A DNA stretch of 11,808 bases from Hymenopellis radicata. Lineage: Eukaryota > Basidiomycota > Agaricomycetes > Agaricales > Physalacriaceae. The translations under genes were made by a program, and so were the position numbers. The DNA lies in contig JADNRX010001273.1 of the NCBI GenBank assembly GCA_015501595.1, positions 1 to 11,808 of the forward strand. The letters are read 5' to 3'. Positions 8,192 through 11,808 of the stretch are shown here, piece after piece. Numbering within the stretch: the first letter of the stretch is position 1; each line of letters starts with the position of its first letter. The notes beneath the pieces are model-generated. The model searched no databases and was not told the DNA's origin. It saw nothing but the letters and a program-made list of their open reading frames with translations.

Positions 8192-8329
8192 GGTGGAGGG
8201 TGTCTGAGGAGGTCGTGGTTGAAATCAGAGGAAGAACGTGAACTTTATATCGTGGATTCATGCTAAAGCTTCACTGCCTAATAAAGGCATGAATGGCTCA
8301 GGGCACGTGAGACGTGGTCCTAGCGAACA
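8192..8329. promoter_or_regulatory. Divergent promoter of zinc-finger gene and plus-strand gene
   Basis: The 138 bp separate the two start codons. On the minus side TATAAAG (8243-8249) lies about 52 bp upstream of the ATG at 8191. A palindromic E-box CACGTG at 8304-8309 lies 21 bp before the ATG at 8330, followed by a second GACGTG core. An AT-rich aataaag element near 8279-8285 could serve the plus gene. The shared spacer makes co-regulation possible but does not show it. Confidence 0.45.
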
Positions 8330-9574
8330 ATGGACTGGGCTTCAATAAACAACAACAATGGAGACTCAGCCAAGTGGCCATTTCCATTATTGGATTCCGA
8401 TGTCGCCGCCGGTCCACAACCAGAAACACGGTCAGAAATTTCCAGGTGTGCCACTGCTGCTGGTTCACAACAATTACAAATCCGGCCGCTAAAAGACGCA
8501 GGAGCGATGCTCTTGCGCCACATCACGGTATCATCGAGGTCGGGCCTGTCATTGAACCGGGCTCGTCACAACCGTTCCACAGAAAGGGACACAAGCCTTC
8601 AAAAATTAACAAGTGGACGCTCCAGTCGGCTATGTTTCGAAACTCGTTCCAAAGACGATTTTGGATTTGAATATGATGCATCGCGAACGCTGTCAAAGAA
8701 GATACACTTGCACTATCAATTGTCAACATCCGTGTGGATATCAGGACTTTTTAAACACATACCACGGAATGACATAAAGTAGAAAGTTTTAATTGCGCCA
8801 CATTGTTCCACTCCTCTACGGTAATCTTGATTGGCCACGAGAAAATCCTACGACTTGCTCTGGGACAGAAAAGGGTGTATCAGTTGGGCTGCCATTGAAG
8901 CATCGGTTCGACATTCAACTTGACAGATGGCAATCCGATTTTATTGAACATATATATTCGCTTCTCGGCATTGCGCCGGAGGCCCAAGCAGTCCCAGCGC
9001 TGGATTATCACTTTGACTGCCAGAAATACTGCGTTCGGGATGATGACGTTGTGCAGAAGGAAACACCTCGATGGAAGTCCAAGAGGTGGTTCCCTATCCG
9101 GAAAGACACAAGCGACGCCAAAAACAGGTCGAATTCCAGATCAACATTAAGGTGGCCAACCTAGTTTATTCAGAAACGGAATCGTTGGGAACATGGGACC
9201 AAGCCGTCGACGAGTTGAAAAGATCGATAGATTTCACGTTACGCGTGAACCATGCAAAGAAGCGGGGCGAACGCTTACAAGACGCGTTCCGCCGTCTCCA
9301 GTGTTGGTAATACATCTGTCGTCTGTGCGTACGCAAGACGTGAGCGAAGATCCTCGGCTATACTCGTCGTCGTTGACTCCTCAGTTTGGCCCAGGGCAAC
9401 ATTTCGTCAATGGCGGCAGGTGCGGAAATGGTTCATGGTGAGCTTATTGCTGACACGCTCGTGAACTTGCATTCATCATTATTGCCGAGCAAGAAGATTT
9501 TCGATAGTAGGTCCGCTGCGAAACTCGGAAGACGCAGAGCCGTGTCTGCCTATTCCCTAAATACGTCTCAATGA
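8330..9574 (+). CDS. Unknown Cys/His-containing protein; frame not resolved, possibly broken
   Basis: The first exon 8330-8445 starts MDWASINNNNGDSAKWPF and joins 8502 onward across a good 56 bp intron (GTGTGC donor, CTAAA branch, GCAG acceptor), continuing SDALAPHHGIIEVGPV to KINK. From 8613 the likelier frame reads VDAPVGYVSKLVPKTILDL and a Cys-rich stretch RYTCTINCQHPCGYQDF; getting there needs one extra G in aacaagtgg. The stretch 8866-9067 reads GVSVGLPLKHRFDIQLDRW... to DDDVVQKETP. From 9071 to 9306 another frame gives VQEVVPYPERHKRRQKQV and DELKRSIDFTLRVNHAKK. A 78 bp intron (9307-9384, CTCAG acceptor) leads in phase to a last exon ending SAYSLNTSQ at 9574. I found no splice set linking the middle pieces without frameshifts. 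No family recognised; the Cys/His cluster could be a finger. Confidence 0.4.
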
Positions 9575-9845
9575 CACAGCATTTCTTCTAGCTGGTAACA
9601 AGCTCACTGCTGTTGCGGATTCCGACGCTTCAAATGGTTTCGTATCTTCATGAAGGAACAGAAGCTGAAGTTAAACTGAAGTGATGATGGTGCAGTTTCA
9701 AAATTTCAAGCCGACCCTAACCGTAACCCTAAAAACAATGTCCAATTCTCAGCGTATTATCAGCTGATTTACTCTTGCGTTTGTAGGAATCCGCCAACAT
9801 CTTTGACCTCGCTGAGTACTCGCTGTAATACATCCCAATCAAAAT
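9575..9845. other. Intergenic stretch between convergent genes
   Basis: This is the 3' flank of the plus-strand unknown gene and of the minus-strand phospholipase-like gene. No ORF of interest was seen. It contains the telomere-like hexamers listed separately. Confidence 0.5.
9715..9732. repeat. Short telomere-like hexamer run
   Basis: Three consecutive hexamers, ccctaa ccgtaa ccctaa, match the complement of the common fungal telomere repeat TTAGGG, with one substitution in the middle unit. It lies between two genes, with coding sequence on both sides, so it is interstitial within this window. Confidence 0.6.
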
Positions 9846-11236
9846 CTAAAATCCCTCTTCGCCTACTTTCCGCCCCCGATAATTACATTCCACCAACAAA
9901 GAAACAAGCGCTGGCTCGGGATCCGCAAAATAGTCCACCAACGCCCAGCCACGAAGCCTCACTTCCTCGCCTTCGCCAATAAGCATATCTAACAGCCACT
10001 TCCCGACACGACTATTCACCCCCTCCACGCCTAGACCCCACTTTGGCCAACCGAAGCCTTGCGCAATGGTTGGCGGCATAGCGAGCGGGAACGCTGCAGC
10101 AGAAAAGAATGTGATAGACAGCGTCTGGTCATGATCACCCTGTGCTAGCGGCGGCGGTGGTGGGAGGAGAATTTGCGTCGAGAGCGCGACTTTCTCGGGT
10201 ATCGATAAGAATGAGGGGATAGCGTACCAATCATGTGTTCGCACTAGCGTGTTCTTGCAGTTCCAGATGAAGCCATCTTTAGCGCTGTCTGGCCACGTTG
10301 TAGGATGAATCCCAAGTCCCTCCAAGCCGCCTTCCCACCCATCGCCATTTCCCCCAAATCGGCTAAGAAAGACGACCTTTCCTCTGACCTCGCCAAGTTT
10401 CGGAACACGGTTCTCCAAGAACCACATATCGGGATAAGCCATCATTTCGTCATGAACTGTCTTTGAGAAGACATTCGCTCGTGTTGCGGGGTAATCCTCC
10501 TGCTTCATCGACATAACGATAGTTTCTTTACAAGACTCCGGAGAAGCCAGAAAGTCGCGAATAGTGCTCACGATGAACTTGAAGGGCGTCTTCTGAGGGT
10601 ATATTCCATGGTATGCAATGAGGACGCCATTTATGACAGCGAGACGGATATCCAAAACGCGGATCCCGGAGTGTAACTGAACGGCTAGAGGTGTCGAGGG
10701 ATATTGACACTGAGATATTGGCCAGCCGTAGAACGCCATTCTAGGAAAAGTTTAGAGGTCTGAGCGAGCGAAGCGTAGATCGACTGACGTATCATGTGTG
10801 CCGGGAAGTAAGAGAGATGCTAAAGAGGCATCGTCTGGCATATCAGCTAGGAACGCTGCAGTATTACGTCGTGGTAGTATTATGAGCTGATTATGTTTCT
10901 TTGCGACCTGAATCCGCTTGAGTACATGGGACATAGTGACAACGACAGAATACATACCTTGGTAGTATAAACTCGCCAAGGACAATCCTCAGGGACTGTC
11001 AAAGTCTTCCAAGATGCTCCGAAGGCCATAGTAAATCGTATTAAATATCCAGTAGGGTTATCTATCATCTCCTTGGCATGAAGGGCATCCATTATCGTTA
11101 GACGGGTGCATCGTGTAGGCGCCGTCACTGTGACGGGCGTTGAGGGGAGTGCAAGCACGCTGTCGGCGTCTTTGACTGCCCATGCGCAGACAACGTGGTC
11201 TCCGGTGAGATTAACGACGGTCAGTCGCATGGGCAT
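9846..11236 (-). CDS. PLC-like phosphodiesterase with PI-PLC X domain
   Basis: Predicted three-exon gene, 430 aa: 11236-10958, 10907-10789, 10740-9846. Introns are 50 bp (GTATGT...TTCAG) and 48 bp (GTCAGT donor, CTAAAC branch, CCTAG), and every junction keeps phase. Residues 1-93 form an N-terminal region of unassigned type. The X domain begins with LLLPGTHDT (His near 131), split by the second intron after GTHD, then MAFYGWPISQCQ, GIRVLDIR (Asp near 163, Arg near 165) and AYHGIY (second His near 177). These match the general acid/base His pair and the Asp/Arg of bacterial-type phosphatidylinositol-specific PLC, which cleaves PI without calcium. There is no Y domain, EF hand or C2 domain. A five-proline run lies near residues 326-330, and the end NYRGRKVGEEGF is typical of fungal members. 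Substrate is not known. No signal peptide was seen. MPMRL has a second Met, so the start could be 6 nt later. Confidence 0.85.
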
Positions 11237-11394
11237 GGTGGTTAGAGGTAAAGGTGTGAGCCTGCGGTCGTCTTGACACGACGTTCTGGTTTTGGCACTG
11301 ACGATGATGGCATCACGAATACCCCGATCGAGTCACGGGACTGCGTGATCAACGCACGCGCCAGCGCTTCCGAGCCCCTTGAACGTCAACCATC
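11237..11394. promoter_or_regulatory. Divergent intergenic region between PLC-like gene and UNG
   Basis: This 158 bp region separates two start codons facing away from each other. No clear TATA box was seen on either strand, which would suit housekeeping-type initiation. Confidence 0.35.
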
Positions 11395-11808
11395 ATGTCT
11401 ACCGCTTCGACACTAGTCAAGAGAACCGTAAAGACTACCAAGAAAGTTGCCACGACAAATGCTGTTGGGAAGTAAGCTTTTGACGAGTTATTTCTCGCTC
11501 TTGAGCTCACCTTACGCGCTCAAAGAACGAACAAGAGGACCATTTCCACAGCAACCGAGTCAGTAGTGACAGAAGACGCGTCTGAATTGTCTGCTCTTCC
11601 TTCAGAGCTTACTATATCCACACTGGAAATGCAGACCATGGACAAGTCATGGTATAACGCCCTCGTCAAGGAATTCGATAAAGATTATTTCATTAAAGTA
11701 GGTGAAGACAACAGCGTAAGTGATATTGATCTCATGTCCTCCAGCTCAAGCAGTTTCTTGTCCAAGAACACAAGGAACACGTTGTATACCCCCCATGTGA
11801 GTGCACTA
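11395..11808 (+). CDS. UNG1: Uracil-DNA glycosylase, 5' part
   Basis: Base-excision repair enzyme that removes uracil from DNA in nucleus and mitochondria. Exons: 11395-11471, 11526-11697 and 11745-11796 by phase; introns are 54 and 47 bp, and a third donor GTGAGT begins at 11797. About 100 residues are visible. The N-terminus (MSTASTLVKRTVKTTKKVAT) is basic and Ser/Thr-rich, compatible with a mitochondrial or nuclear targeting tail. The family core then begins: DKSWYNALVKEFDKDYF joined to LKQFLVQEHKEHVVYPP, matching the W-x3-L-x2-EF...YF...L-x2-F-L and YPP signature at the start of family-1 UDG. The catalytic GQDPYH motif and the later HPSPLS loop would lie beyond the right edge. The start ATG is the first in frame. 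The recognition is strong though only the N-terminal part is present. Confidence 0.85.

Noticed and set aside
8191..8330. Divergent gene pair as a homeodomain mating-type (HD1/HD2) locus
   Set aside because: The arrangement is suggestive, but neither protein shows a WFxNxR homeodomain helix; the minus gene has zinc fingers instead.
8320..8729. Two 68-codon minus-strand ORFs
   Set aside because: They are antisense to the plus-strand gene's first exons, which have a good ATG context and a clean 56 bp intron.
8920..9150. 76-codon plus-strand ORF (MTDGNPILLNIYIRF...)
   Set aside because: It lies in another frame over a segment (8866-9067) that reads more like protein in the adjacent frame; Arg/Thr/Ser-rich shadow composition.

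Overview
The window looks like nuclear DNA of a filamentous basidiomycete, probably an Agaricomycete. The genes are close together on both strands. They are cut by many introns of about 47-56 bp with fungal donors (GTAAGT, GTATGT, GTACGT, GTGAGT) and CTRAY-like branch sites. Protein types are typical of such genomes: a secreted S10 carboxypeptidase, a 2OG-Fe(II) oxygenase-like protein, a PLC-like phosphodiesterase and a flavin monooxygenase tail. No rRNA, tRNA, CRISPR or bacterial-style operon was seen.

Layout. The left edge carries the 5' part of a minus-strand 2OG-Fe(II) oxygenase-like gene (1-392). A roughly 1 kb unit follows (509-1492) that recurs in the same orientation at 5153-6027. Both copies keep a promoter with a TATA box and the start of one unrecognised small gene, and each copy is broken at a different place. 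Between them lie an 11-exon serine carboxypeptidase on the minus strand (2058-4054), with one extra base in a conserved motif, and the 3' remnant of a minus-strand FAD monooxygenase (4573 to about 5011), also frameshifted.

From 6599 to 8191 there is a six-exon minus-strand zinc-finger gene whose middle contains a small tandem duplication that includes an intron. It shares a 138 bp divergent promoter with a plus-strand gene of unknown function (8330-9574), whose reading frame changes in ways that splicing alone does not explain. A short telomere-like hexamer run sits at 9715-9732. A three-exon minus-strand PLC-X-domain protein (9846-11236) and the 5' end of a uracil-DNA glycosylase gene (11395 to the right edge) diverge from a 158 bp intergenic region.

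No shared pathway is evident among the genes; this reads as ordinary fungal chromosome with local duplication and decay. The notable points are the paired broken duplicates, the intron-carrying internal duplication, and single-base disruptions in otherwise well-conserved genes. The last could be real pseudogenisation or base-level sequence errors; the sequence alone cannot decide. Exon boundaries were inferred by eye from splice signals, phase and remembered family motifs; no search was run.
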